Of a stretch of 64,000 nt of DNA, positions 43,419 through 52,199 are shown in pieces. The notes under the pieces were generated by a model. That model did no database searches. It was not told where the DNA came from and saw only the letters and a program-made list of their open reading frames with translations. The stretch comes from Atlantibacter sp032062175 (lineage in GTDB: Bacteria > Pseudomonadota > Gammaproteobacteria > Enterobacterales > Enterobacteriaceae), in the NCBI RefSeq assembly GCF_032062175.1, contig NZ_DAMBQK010000001.1, positions 428,240 through 492,239 of the forward strand, written 5' to 3'. The translations under genes and the position numbers were made by a program. Each line of letters begins with the position of its first letter. Position 1 is the first letter of the stretch.

Positions 43419-44798
43419 ATGAATAACATTAAAAAACTTCCATTAACGATGGCGGTTCTCGCCGCGCTTTGCCCAATTTCTGCTCTGGCCCAGGAATTCA
43501 CCCAGGAGCAAATTGACGCTATCGTGGCTAAAGCGGTGGATAAAGCTCTGGCCGAACGGCAGGCAAAAATTGACGAAGCGGTAAATAATAAGGCGGATGT
43601 GATTACCGAGCCGCAAACTGCAGCGCAGTCTCCGGATATGGCGATTCCGTTTGGCGTTAAATTTAGCGGCTACGCCCGTTACGGTGCCCATTTCCAGACC
43701 GGCGACCAGAAATACGTCGCGGTGGATGGCTCTTATAACGGCGCGTCGGCGATTGGTCGTTTAGGTAACGAAGGCAACGGCGGCGAATTCCAGCTCTCTA
43801 AAGCTTTCAAAAGCGATAACGGCGCTATCTGGGACGTTAACGTGATGATTGACCACTGGGGCGATGAAGTGAACCTGAAAAAGGCCTATGCCGGGGTGAC
43901 CAATCTGTTTGCCTCGAATCCTGGCGCTTACCTGTGGGCCGGTCGTGACTTCCACCAGCGTCCGCAACAGGGCATCAACGACTACTTCTGGATGAACCAC
44001 GACGGGCAGGGCGCCGGGATCAAAAACTTTGATATCGGCGGCGTCCAGTTCGATCTCGCCACCGTGGCTGCGGTGGAATCCTGTAGCCCGGAAGTGATGG
44101 ATGACGAAGCCAACCCGTCGCGCATCACGTGTACCGGCGGCTCCGGCACCGGCGACAAGGGCAACTATGCGGTGACCTCGAAAGTTCACGGCATGAAAAT
44201 TGGGCCGTTGGATCTCGAACTTTACGGTAACTACGGCTTCGACTCGAAAGCCGTTGACGACGACCAGCGCATGAACGCCTGGCAGGGCGGCGTAGTGTTG
44301 AGTCACACCAACGACAGCGGCGTAAATAAAGTTATCGCCCGCTACTCTGATAACTCCGACAACAGCGTGTACAACAAAACCGAGGACCTGACCACGGTGT
44401 ATGCCAGCTTCGAGGGGCTTCATCGATTCACCCAGCAGGCGCAAATCGAATACCTGCTGGCATTCCACGATTACGACAACAGCAAAAACGGCAACGACAA
44501 CCGCCGCAACTACGGCGCGATTGTCCGTCCGATGTATTTCTGGAACGACGTTCACTCCACCTGGCTGGAAGCAGGTTATCAGCGGGTTGATTACGACAAA
44601 GGCGGCGATAACAACGGCTGGAAAGTCACCCTGTCGCAGAACGTGTCTATCGCCATGGGGCCGGAGTTCCGCCCGATGCTGCGCTTCTACGTGACCGGCG
44701 GGGAAGTGGACAACGAGCGCACCGCGCGCGTCAACGGGACTGACGATCAGCAGTTAGATTCGTTCAACGTCGGCGCAATGTGGGAAGCGTGGTTCTGA
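43419..44798 (+). CDS. LamB-family carbohydrate outer membrane porin (BglH-like)
   Basis: This 459-residue protein has a signal peptide (MNNIKKLPLTMAVLAALCPISALA) and a short predicted coiled-coil (about 26-58, EQIDAIVAKAVDKALAERQ). An 18-stranded LamB-type barrel follows (FGVKFSGYARYG; FHQRPQQGINDYFWMNHDGQGAGIKN) and ends in a C-terminal phenylalanine. The extra N-terminal coiled segment is known from BglH/RafY-type sugar porins. It would admit the beta-glucoside through the outer membrane. It lies 152 bases after EIIA, probably in the same operon. Confidence 0.88.
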   Translation: MNNIKKLPLTMAVLAALCPISALAQEFTQEQIDAIVAKAVDKALAERQAKIDEAVNNKADVITEPQTAAQSPDMAIPFGVKFSGYARYGAHFQTGDQKYVAVDGSYNGASAIGRLGNEGNGGEFQLSKAFKSDNGAIWDVNVMIDHWGDEVNLKKAYAGVTNLFASNPGAYLWAGRDFHQRPQQGINDYFWMNHDGQGAGIKNFDIGGVQFDLATVAAVESCSPEVMDDEANPSRITCTGGSGTGDKGNYAVTSKVHGMKIGPLDLELYGNYGFDSKAVDDDQRMNAWQGGVVLSHTNDSGVNKVIARYSDNSDNSVYNKTEDLTTVYASFEGLHRFTQQAQIEYLLAFHDYDNSKNGNDNRRNYGAIVRPMYFWNDVHSTWLEAGYQRVDYDKGGDNNGWKVTLSQNVSIAMGPEFRPMLRFYVTGGEVDNERTARVNGTDDQQLDSFNVGAMWEAWF

Positions 44799-44806
44799 TG
44801 AGCGAT

Positions 44807-44835
44807 GCCGCCGTGGTCTTCACGGCGGCTTTATT
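44807..44835 (+). terminator. Terminator of the PTS/porin operon
   Basis: GCCGCCGTG/CACGGCGGC stem-loop followed by TTTATT, a few bases after the porin stop; the convergent cyclase ends just beyond. Confidence 0.85.
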
Positions 44836-44841
44836 GCGGTA

Positions 44842-45852
44842 TTAATGCTGTTTGCGGGCGTTCTTATCCAGATACATATTGGCATCGGCTTTACGCAGCG
44901 CGCTGTCCGGATCTTCCTCTGCCGGTTGCGCGACGTAAATCCCGATGCTGGCGCCCCCATAGTTCAGCTCCACATCCCTCAGGATGTATTTGCCTTCCAG
45001 TAGACTATTGAGGCGCGCCTTCAGCGCGGAGGCGATTTTTTCCTGCGCTTCATCTGTCTGGCCGCCAAGTTCGGCCACCAAAAACTCATCGCCGCCCAGC
45101 CGCCCGATAATGTCGTCCCGGGTCACGCCTGCCGATAAACGGTCACTCACCTGCAACAGAAACAGATCGCCGGTTTCATGACCGTGCAGATCGTTAATCT
45201 CTTTGAAGTCATCCAGATCGATAAACGCCATGATCACCGTACGCTCCATATGGCGGGCGATGGAAAACAGCGCGTCAAGATTTTTAAAAATAGCGCGGCG
45301 ATTGGGCAGGCCGGTCAGCGCATCGGTATAGGAATGGGCAATCAGCGCGGCGTTGGCTTCGCGCAACTGTTCCAGCAGCGAATCTTTTTGAACGTACTGG
45401 GCGATCAGCCCGGCGAACAGACGCAGCACATATTCGGCGCGCACCGAGAGTTCTTTTTTATCGGTGCTGGCGGCGCACAGCGTTCCGTAGAGCGTGCCGT
45501 CATCCAGTTGGACCGGGGTGCTGACGTAGGTGGTAATGCCCAACGCTTTTGCCGCTTCACTGTCGCCCCACTGCGAGGCGACATCATTTGTGTACATACA
45601 GCCTTCATCCATGGCGCGTTTGCATAAGGTATCACCCCACGGGACGGAGAGCCCTTCAGGGATATTCATCTCTTTGCTGTTGCGCGAAAACAGGATGAGC
45701 TGCTTGCCTTGCTCCGCTTCGACTTTGGTGAGGTAAGTCGAATCCATCTCGGTCACGATTTCCAGCGTCTCAAGCAGTTTTCTGACCAGCCCCTCAAGGG
45801 AGTTTTCAGAGGCCAGGGTTTCTGAAATCCGTGACAGAATAAAATCAGACAT
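44842..45852 (-). CDS. dgcP: GAF-GGDEF diguanylate cyclase, DgcP (YeaP)-like
   Basis: This 336-residue cytoplasmic protein has an N-terminal GAF domain (about 1-155) and a GGDEF domain (about 170-336). The active site RLGGDEF is intact, so c-di-GMP synthesis from two GTP is expected. The RxxD inhibitory site is not present at its usual place (TRDD shifts the arginine). Blocks such as STYLTKV, AGLIAQY and LREANAALIAHSYTDALTGLPNRR match E. coli DgcP, which is encoded elsewhere in E. coli. Ortholog or paralog cannot be decided here. Confidence 0.82.
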   Translation of the reverse strand: MSDFILSRISETLASENSLEGLVRKLLETLEIVTEMDSTYLTKVEAEQGKQLILFSRNSKEMNIPEGLSVPWGDTLCKRAMDEGCMYTNDVASQWGDSEAAKALGITTYVSTPVQLDDGTLYGTLCAASTDKKELSVRAEYVLRLFAGLIAQYVQKDSLLEQLREANAALIAHSYTDALTGLPNRRAIFKNLDALFSIARHMERTVIMAFIDLDDFKEINDLHGHETGDLFLLQVSDRLSAGVTRDDIIGRLGGDEFLVAELGGQTDEAQEKIASALKARLNSLLEGKYILRDVELNYGGASIGIYVAQPAEEDPDSALRKADANMYLDKNARKQH

Positions 45853-45994
45853 CGCTAACGTACGCTCCAGAATAAAGTGAACCGAGAATTCTAGCCGTAC
45901 GCACCCGACGGCACGTCACATCATATCAACAAATCATCAGTTTTCGGACTATCCCGGCGAACAACATATATCTTTCGTTGATATTTAATTGAGG

Positions 45995-46021
45995 GAGAGG
46001 CGAACGGATGCCGCCTCTCCT
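45995..46021 (-). terminator. Probable terminator of tsuAB
   Basis: GGAGAGGCG/CGCCTCTCC stem 13 bases past the tsuB stop codon. The following U-rich stretch is weak, so confidence is moderate. Confidence 0.55.
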
Positions 46022-46033
46022 GGGGCGGGGCGG

Positions 46034-46267
46034 CTATTTGCGGATTAAATAGCGGATTGTCGGCCCGTCCTGCTGGATTTCCAGCACAGTGTAGCCGTGA
46101 TTGCGCGCATCAAGCGGAATATTATTGATCGACTGCGGGCAGTCGCTAATCACTTCTAAAATCTCGCCTTTTTTAAGCTGCGGCATGGCTTCCAGCGTCG
46201 CCACAGCCGGGTAAGGGCAGGGCTCGCCCACCATATCAAGACGGTAATCCGGGACTATTGCGCTCAT
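46034..46267 (-). CDS. tsuB: TusA-family sulfur carrier TsuB (YedF)
   Basis: This 77-residue protein has the TusA-family CPxP motif (GEPCPYP, Cys17) and matches E. coli YedF in length. It works with the TsuA thiosulfate transporter, handling thiosulfate sulfur on the cytoplasmic side. It overlaps tsuA by four bases. Confidence 0.93.
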   Translation of the reverse strand: MSAIVPDYRLDMVGEPCPYPAVATLEAMPQLKKGEILEVISDCPQSINNIPLDARNHGYTVLEIQQDGPTIRYLIRK

Positions 46268-47478
46268 ACGCCCTCCTTCACGGTTTCAGTGGTAACGATG
46301 CGGCTGCGGCGGAAGAAATGTTTTTCCCAGCCGATAATTAGCATTAATGCGGCAAACAGCATCAGATAAGTGACCAACAGACCGCCCAGCGGACCGAAGG
46401 TGTTCAACAGGTTGATTTTGTCCCAACTGGTGGCAAGGGCAGGGGAGAGATCGTCCCAGAAGTACGCCAGAATCGTGGAGCCAATCACGTTGCCGAGGCC
46501 GACCCACCAGTAGTGCATCTGGCCTTCCACCGCGCGGTACATCCAGCCGGTTTCACAGCCGCCCGCCAGCACAATCCCGAAACCAAACAGCAGGCCGCCC
46601 AACACGGCGTTCGGGCCCGCCCACATGATTTTCGGTTCCGCACCCAGTTGCACATAGCTGAAGATACCGATGGCGCTCACCGCCATGCCGAGGATAATCG
46701 CCTTCGCCATGTGGGTGCGCCCGGTGATCCACATATCGCGGAACGCCGAAGTAAAGCAGATTTGCGCGCGTTCAATCAGCAGGCCAAAACCCACCCCGAA
46801 CAGCATCGCCAGGCCGAGTTTCGGCTGATTCATGGCGGTGAGCAGCGCCCAACCCACCATGCCGACAAAAATCAGCATCCCGATGCGGAAGCGACGGCGC
46901 GCCTGATCGTGATTTTGCGTCAACTGTGAGGCGCTGGAGACTTTTTGCAGCTTCACCGGGATGCGGAAAATCGGCATCAGGGTAAAGCGCGCGCCGAACC
47001 AGGAGCCGATAGCGGTGGCGATGGCAAAGAACCAGGCGTGCAGCGAAAACTGCGGAATGCCGGTAAAGAACGCGGCCAGGTTGCAGCCCATCGCCAGACG
47101 CGCGCCAAAGCCGGCGATGATGCCGCCCGCCACCGCCTGGAGAATACGAATGCGGTGCTGGGGCTTGCGCAGCTTGACGTTATTGGCCCACAGCGCCGCA
47201 GCGAAGCAGCCGCCGAACATGCCGATAATCATCATGCCGTCGATGCGGGTCAGGGGCGAACCTTCGAGGTGGATAATCTTAAAATAGCCCCACTCTTCGG
47301 CATGCACGCCCATGAGTTGCAGCAACTGTCCGCCCCAGCGGGTGAACTCGCCGGTTACCGCCCAGAAGGTGCCGGTCAGGCCGAAGTAGTAGGTGGAGAG
47401 AATACCGGCGGCGATGACAGCCGGCAGCGGTGCCCAGAACTTAATGAGGTATTGCTGTTTGAATTGTTGCCATGACAT
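46264..47478 (-). CDS. tsuA: Thiosulfate transporter TsuA (YedE)
   Basis: This 404-residue inner-membrane protein of the YeeE/YedE family has many hydrophobic helices and conserved cysteine motifs GCNLAAFF, ERAQICFTSAF and GGCETGWMYR. Cysteines of this family pass thiosulfate through the membrane. It is translationally coupled to tsuB. In E. coli the pair lies between amyA and fliE; here the far side is the cyclase. Confidence 0.93.
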   Translation of the reverse strand: MSWQQFKQQYLIKFWAPLPAVIAAGILSTYYFGLTGTFWAVTGEFTRWGGQLLQLMGVHAEEWGYFKIIHLEGSPLTRIDGMMIIGMFGGCFAAALWANNVKLRKPQHRIRILQAVAGGIIAGFGARLAMGCNLAAFFTGIPQFSLHAWFFAIATAIGSWFGARFTLMPIFRIPVKLQKVSSASQLTQNHDQARRRFRIGMLIFVGMVGWALLTAMNQPKLGLAMLFGVGFGLLIERAQICFTSAFRDMWITGRTHMAKAIILGMAVSAIGIFSYVQLGAEPKIMWAGPNAVLGGLLFGFGIVLAGGCETGWMYRAVEGQMHYWWVGLGNVIGSTILAYFWDDLSPALATSWDKINLLNTFGPLGGLLVTYLMLFAALMLIIGWEKHFFRRSRIVTTETVKEGV

Positions 47479-47681
47479 GGTGTTATCCTCTGAACTCAGA
47501 CGGATTTAAAGGGCGCGGAGTGCGCTGGAAAGAGCGGGCATCATAGGGTGTTTTTCTTAATGTTACCGGGGGAAATATCAAAAAAAATGATGTATCAGCC
47601 ATTTTATTGCGCAACAAGAAGGCTGGCGGCGGTAACGCTTTAATGCCACACTCGTTTTTTTGATCTCTTGCAGGAATAACG

Positions 47682-48095
47682 ATGAAAAAATATGCACTGG
47701 CAGCGGCGCTGCTGGCCCTGAGTGGCTGCGCGCAGGTGGATAATTATCAGGACGTAGTAAAAGCGCCAGCGCCCGCCGGTCTCGCCGGTTACTGGCAGTC
47801 GCAAGGGCCGCAGAGCGAACTGGTCAGCCCGGAGGCTATTGCCAGTTTTATCGTAACCAAAGATGGCGATACCCTGGACTGCCGCCAGTGGCAGCGGGTT
47901 ATCGCGTTACCCGGCAAGCTGATGCAGCGCGGCGGCGATGTGTATAACGTGACCCAAAAGGTGGAGATTTACGCCATCGAACGAACCGGCGACCGGATGG
48001 AATATGCCGGGATGGATTTACAGCGTGTAGAGCGGCCAACCAAAGAGTGCGCAGACTTTTTAGCGACGCATCCGCTGTTAAGCCCGCTACCCTAA
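47682..48095 (+). CDS. yedD: Lipoprotein YedD
   Basis: This 137-residue protein has a lipoprotein signal peptide with lipobox LSGC (Cys at about residue 16). Function is unknown. It is divergent from tsuA and convergent with amyA, as in E. coli. Confidence 0.9.
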   Translation: MKKYALAAALLALSGCAQVDNYQDVVKAPAPAGLAGYWQSQGPQSELVSPEAIASFIVTKDGDTLDCRQWQRVIALPGKLMQRGGDVYNVTQKVEIYAIERTGDRMEYAGMDLQRVERPTKECADFLATHPLLSPLP

Positions 48096-48106
48096 CTGTT
48101 TTAACA

Positions 48107-48132
48107 AGCGGGCAGGGGATGACCTGCCCGCT
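48107..48132. terminator. Terminator between yedD and amyA
   Basis: AGCGGGCAGG/CCTGCCCGCT 10-bp stem between convergent genes; U-richness is better on the minus strand (after amyA). Confidence 0.6.
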
Positions 48133-48140
48133 GTGCCTGA

Positions 48141-49628
48141 TTATATTGCGTCTTCAATCACCCACACGCTCACGCTGCCGCCCTGGCAGGTAAAGGTCCC
48201 GGTACCGTTTTCATCGGTGGTGACGCGCTGCTCCTGATTTCCCAGAAAATCACACCAGGTCTTGTTAGCGTAATTTTCCCCAAGCTCCAGCGTCTTTTCA
48301 CCGTCGTCGCCGTTGGACATCACCACCACGCAGCCGGGATCCTCTTCGGTGCCGCTGCGGCTGAAGGCGATGCAGTTCGGATGGTCGAACCATAACGTCT
48401 GAATGCCGTGGGCGAAACGCTGGCGGGCATGGATCAGCATGTCGAGTTTGTCGACGATGGGCATATCGATGTGGTACATCTCGCCGTCGCCGCCGGTATC
48501 GTCGTAGCTTGCCCCGTACAGATCCGGATAAAACACCGACGGCACGCCGTTTTCGCGCAACAGGATCAGCGCATAGGCCAGCGGTTTAAACCAGGATTCC
48601 ACAGGCGCTTCCAGCGCCTGTAACGGCTGAGTATCGTGGTTGGCGACCAGCGTCACCGCATGGAACGGATCGGCTTCCACCAGCGTACCGGTGAAAATCT
48701 GGCTCATATCGTAGTCGCGGCCCTGCTGGGAAGCCTCGTGGAATTTCATATGCAGCGGGGCGTCGAACAGCATGGTTTGACCCTCTACCTGGTCGATATA
48801 CTGTTGCAGTTTCTCGACATCATGCGCCCAGTATTCCGCCACGATAAACAGCGGCTTCGGCGCGACTTCCTGTACGTGCTCGATCCACTCTTTGTAGAAC
48901 CACGCCGGAATATGCTTTACCGCATCCAGCCGGAACCCGTCGCAGTGGGTTTGATCCATTACCCAGCGGGCCCAGTATTTGATCTCTTCGGTGACGGCGC
49001 GGTTGCGATAGTCGATGTTGGATCCCATCAGATAATCGAAATTGCCGTTCTCATCATCCACCTGGTCGTTCCAGCCATCGCCGGTATAGTCGTTGACGAT
49101 TTTAAACACGCCGTCTTCAGTGGGGTTTTCAATCCGGTCGACGCCGCTAAAGCATTTATAGTCCCAGATGAATTTTGAATATTGTCCGTCGCGGGCAGGG
49201 AAGGTGTAGCGGGTCCAGGCCTCGCACTCAATGACGTCTTCCTCAATTTGGGTACGATCCTGCTCGTTAACCCGATTGACCAGAACCCGTTCTTTTTCAT
49301 CCGCGCCCATTTTGTGGTTCACCACCACATCCAGCAGCACAGCGATGTTATTTTTTTGCAGCGCCGAAATGGCATCCAGCAGTTGCTGTTTATCACCGTA
49401 TTTGGTGGCGACCGATCCTTTTTGATCGAATTCGCCCAGATCGAACAAGTCGTAAGAATCGTAGCCGATGGAGTGCTCGCCCTCGCTGCCTTTATACGCA
49501 GGCGGGAGCCAGACCATATTGATGCCGATATCATTAAAGGTTGCTGCGCGTTCAGACACCTCCGGCCATAACGTGCCGCCGCCGGGGGAATACCAGTGAA
49601 AACATTGCAGGATGGTGGGATTTTTCAT
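48141..49628 (-). CDS. amyA: Cytoplasmic alpha-amylase AmyA
   Basis: This 495-residue GH13 enzyme has no signal peptide. Catalytic residues are visible: nucleophile Asp in GFRLDAVKH (about 234), Glu in IVAEYW (about 264) and Asp in VANHDTQ (about 330). It hydrolyses maltodextrins and glycogen-type substrates in the cytoplasm. The start at 49628 (MKNPTILQCFHWYSP) gives the E. coli length. It lies next to the flagellar genes as in E. coli. Confidence 0.95.
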   Translation of the reverse strand: MKNPTILQCFHWYSPGGGTLWPEVSERAATFNDIGINMVWLPPAYKGSEGEHSIGYDSYDLFDLGEFDQKGSVATKYGDKQQLLDAISALQKNNIAVLLDVVVNHKMGADEKERVLVNRVNEQDRTQIEEDVIECEAWTRYTFPARDGQYSKFIWDYKCFSGVDRIENPTEDGVFKIVNDYTGDGWNDQVDDENGNFDYLMGSNIDYRNRAVTEEIKYWARWVMDQTHCDGFRLDAVKHIPAWFYKEWIEHVQEVAPKPLFIVAEYWAHDVEKLQQYIDQVEGQTMLFDAPLHMKFHEASQQGRDYDMSQIFTGTLVEADPFHAVTLVANHDTQPLQALEAPVESWFKPLAYALILLRENGVPSVFYPDLYGASYDDTGGDGEMYHIDMPIVDKLDMLIHARQRFAHGIQTLWFDHPNCIAFSRSGTEEDPGCVVVMSNGDDGEKTLELGENYANKTWCDFLGNQEQRVTTDENGTGTFTCQGGSVSVWVIEDAI

Positions 49629-49716
49629 CTTCCTTGCTCCAGAAGTCATTTAGCTGACTTCTGGAGTATGGAAGATCTTCATCAACTCACCAGAGGGTGG
49701 GGAAATTATCGTTGCG

Positions 49717-50079
49717 TTAATTGGCGGGCGTGTTAGGCACCAGTAACATACCGGATAATCTGCCATAGGCATTATTGAGGGATTGCTGGCGTGAAGACTG
49801 GCCAATCAGCTCGCTGAGTTCATCCAGCCGCTGCTGGAGCAGCGCTTTTAGCTGCTGCTCATTTTCCAGCGTCTGCTTCAGGTAAGTTTCCAACATATCC
49901 TGCACTTGCTTACTGATTTTGGGAGCCGGTGTGATCATCACCGCCTCCACGGATTGCAGGTAGACGACTTCTTTTTCCAGCAGTAACTCCCACTCACCCC
50001 GCTGTGCCAGATCCAGTAGGGTCTGGCTCATCAGCGCAACATGCTGCCAGCGGCTAATCAACTCCACGTTGGGGGACAT
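49717..50079 (-). CDS. fliT: Flagellar export chaperone FliT
   Basis: This 120-residue helical protein is the export chaperone for the FliD cap and an anti-FlhDC factor. Conservation with E. coli is modest (LLQQRLDELSELIGQS). The start at 50079 (MSPNVELISRW) follows AGGAGTAA, five bases after the fliS stop. It ends the fliDST operon. Confidence 0.9.
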   Translation of the reverse strand: MSPNVELISRWQHVALMSQTLLDLAQRGEWELLLEKEVVYLQSVEAVMITPAPKISKQVQDMLETYLKQTLENEQQLKALLQQRLDELSELIGQSSRQQSLNNAYGRLSGMLLVPNTPAN

Positions 50080-50084
50080 TAATG

Positions 50085-50489
50085 TTACTCCTGGGCGTGA
50101 GCCGGCTGTGGGGAGACTTGCTTCCATGCATCAGCGATATTACTGAGCAACCCTTCAACTTCTTCAATGGCCTGGCTGTCGTTACGCAAGTTAGCCTGTA
50201 ACAGACGACGCACCATGTAGTCATACAGCGACGACAGGTTCGTGGCGAGCTCGCCGCCCTGTTCGCGATCCAGCCCCGCTTTCAGACCGTTATCAATAAT
50301 ATTAATGGCTTTACTCAGCGCTTCGCCTTTCGCCACCGTTTCACCCTGTTGCATAAACAGGCGAGCGCGCACCAGCGCACTCATCGCGCCATCAAACAAC
50401 AGCACGATAAGCTGATGGGGACTGGCACTCATTACGGCACTCTCTACGCCCACGCGGGCGTAAGCGTTAGTACCACTGGCGTTATACAT
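50085..50489 (-). CDS. fliS: Flagellin export chaperone FliS
   Basis: This 134-residue four-helix protein (E. coli 136) binds the C-terminus of flagellin FliC in the cytoplasm, prevents polymerisation and aids secretion. MYNASGTNAYARVGVES and the LSSLYDYMVRRLLQAN helix are diagnostic. It is the second gene of fliDST. Confidence 0.95.
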   Translation of the reverse strand: MYNASGTNAYARVGVESAVMSASPHQLIVLLFDGAMSALVRARLFMQQGETVAKGEALSKAINIIDNGLKAGLDREQGGELATNLSSLYDYMVRRLLQANLRNDSQAIEEVEGLLSNIADAWKQVSPQPAHAQE

Positions 50490-50501
50490 AATGACCTCTC
50501 A

Positions 50502-51911
50502 TCAGGAGCTGGAATTGCTCATCGCCGTAAACTGTTGGCTTAAATAACTGCTGGTGCTGTTCAGTTTGCTCATCATGGTATCGAGCTGGGTGAACTGCGC
50601 CTTATAGCGCGCAACCGTGGCGTCAATGCTTTCGCTGGTGGCCAGATACTGTTTGGTCAACTTTTTCAGCGTGGCGTTAATGCTGTCCTGGGCGGTGTCG
50701 ATGATGCCGTCATCGGCCAGGTAATCCTTAATCGTCGACGCCATTTTGGTGGTGATGCCGGTCTCTTTCCCATCACCTACCAGCAGCAGACGCGCCGCAG
50801 AAGAGTTTTCGTTCAACGCTTTAGTCAGCTTGGTATCGTCGATTTTTAATTTGCCGGTGGCACCGTCTGAGGTAATGCCGATTTCGTTTAATGTTTTAAA
50901 CGAGGAATTCGCGTCACCCTGGGTAAACATACCGCGCAGGCCGGTTTGGATGCTGCGCACCACAGTGTCGCCGAGCAGTGCGCCGTTGCTGGTACTTTGC
51001 TCTTCAGCACCCGGATCGACAGCGGTGTATTTTGTCAGGGAGTTAAAGGTGTCAATCAGGGAGTTATAGGCATCAACCCACCCTTTAATCGCGGCTTTGG
51101 ACTGATCGTTACTTTTCTCCACCGTTACCGTCACATTGCTGACTTCTTTCGTCAGGTTTAACGTCACGCCTTCCGGCGCATCAGTGATGGTATTGCTCTG
51201 GCGCACGATATTGATGTTGTTTACGGTGAGTTCCGCGTTTTGCGCTTTCACCAGCACGTCCATGCCACCGCTGGTGCCGTTGTAGCCAATCACACCGCTG
51301 AGTTTGGCATCACCGTTAACGTTAATAACCATCTCATTGTCGGTACCGGTTTCCGTTGAAGTCAGCACCAGTTGATAGTCTTTGTCATTGACCTTAACGA
51401 GACTGGCCGATACGCCGCCATCGGCTTCGTTAATTGCGTCGCGAATCCCTTCCAGTGAGGTTTGGTCACTGCTCAGTTTAATTTCCAGCGGCTCTTTGCG
51501 GCTATTTTGATAAATCGTAATGGTGCGCTCGCCGACGCTGGTATCGCCAAGGGGATCTTTGCTGGAGGTAATTAATGTATTGGTGGTCAGAGATTGCGAC
51601 TGCGCCAGCTTAGTCACATTAATGGTGTATTTGCCCGCAGCGGCGCCCGCAGAGGTGCTGACGGTTAAATCAGTGCTGCTGCTTTTCGCCGTGGTGCTTT
51701 TGAACAGATTTGCATCATTTAATGTGGCGTTCGCGGTCTGGAATTTTTCCAGCGCGCCTTTCAGCGTGCCATAGGCGGTGAGGCGCGCAGTGTTGGCGCT
51801 TTGCTGTTGCGTAATCGGCGTCAGGCGCGCTTTCTCAGCGGTCGTCAGGTTCGTTAATAACGTATCCAGCGGTAAGTTAGCACCAATACCTAAAGATGAA
51901 ATTGAAGCCAT
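50502..51911 (-). CDS. fliD: Flagellar filament cap protein FliD
   Basis: This 469-residue hook-associated protein 2 has N-terminal (ASISSLGIGANLPLDTLLTNL) and C-terminal (LDTMMSKLNSTSSYLSQQF) coiled-coil D0/D1 regions around variable D2/D3 domains. It caps the filament and assists FliC folding. The start at 51911 aligns with the family; 16 upstream in-frame codons overlap the promoter region. Confidence 0.95.
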   Translation of the reverse strand: MASISSLGIGANLPLDTLLTNLTTAEKARLTPITQQQSANTARLTAYGTLKGALEKFQTANATLNDANLFKSTTAKSSSTDLTVSTSAGAAAGKYTINVTKLAQSQSLTTNTLITSSKDPLGDTSVGERTITIYQNSRKEPLEIKLSSDQTSLEGIRDAINEADGGVSASLVKVNDKDYQLVLTSTETGTDNEMVINVNGDAKLSGVIGYNGTSGGMDVLVKAQNAELTVNNINIVRQSNTITDAPEGVTLNLTKEVSNVTVTVEKSNDQSKAAIKGWVDAYNSLIDTFNSLTKYTAVDPGAEEQSTSNGALLGDTVVRSIQTGLRGMFTQGDANSSFKTLNEIGITSDGATGKLKIDDTKLTKALNENSSAARLLLVGDGKETGITTKMASTIKDYLADDGIIDTAQDSINATLKKLTKQYLATSESIDATVARYKAQFTQLDTMMSKLNSTSSYLSQQFTAMSNSSS

Positions 51912-51949
51912 GCCATTTCCTTTTGATTGCAAACAGTGGTTAAGACGCG

Positions 51950-51976
51950 ATATCGGCAATCTGGCGGCAAAGTTTA
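51950..51976 (-). promoter_or_regulatory. Sigma28 promoter of fliDST
   Basis: Minus-strand TAAA (51973-51976), exactly 15 bases, then GCCGATAT (51950-51957) matches the FliA consensus TAAA-N15-GCCGATAA with one mismatch. Confidence 0.88.
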
Positions 51977-52101
51977 ATGATTTTTTGGCAAGCTAATGGA
52001 CAGAATAATACGCCTTAAGCGGGGTAATTCGTGGGGTTAAAAATTGGCACGTCGAAAAGGCCTTAAAAAATTAAAAAAATCGCAGGGAATTAAAAATTTT
52101 C

Positions 52102-52128
52102 TAAAGTTCGAAAAAGGGGTGCCGATAC
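52102..52128 (+). promoter_or_regulatory. Sigma28 promoter of fliC
   Basis: TAAAGTT (52102-52108) and GCCGATAC (52121-52128) with 15 bases after TAAA fit the FliA consensus. The leader to the fliC start is about 70 bases. Confidence 0.9.
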
Positions 52129-52199
52129 ATGGGTTACGGTGACAAGACCGTGGGCAACAGCCCAACAACATCAAGATGTAAATTGATAAGGAATAGATC

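Noticed and set aside
43761..44555. 264-codon frame opposite the LamB-like porin
   Set aside because: Low-complexity valine-rich antisense translation of the porin; no independent support.
37849..45900. Prophage or integrative element at the tRNA-Ser 3' end
   Set aside because: No integrase, no repeat of the tRNA 3' end seen downstream, and base composition similar to the flanks.
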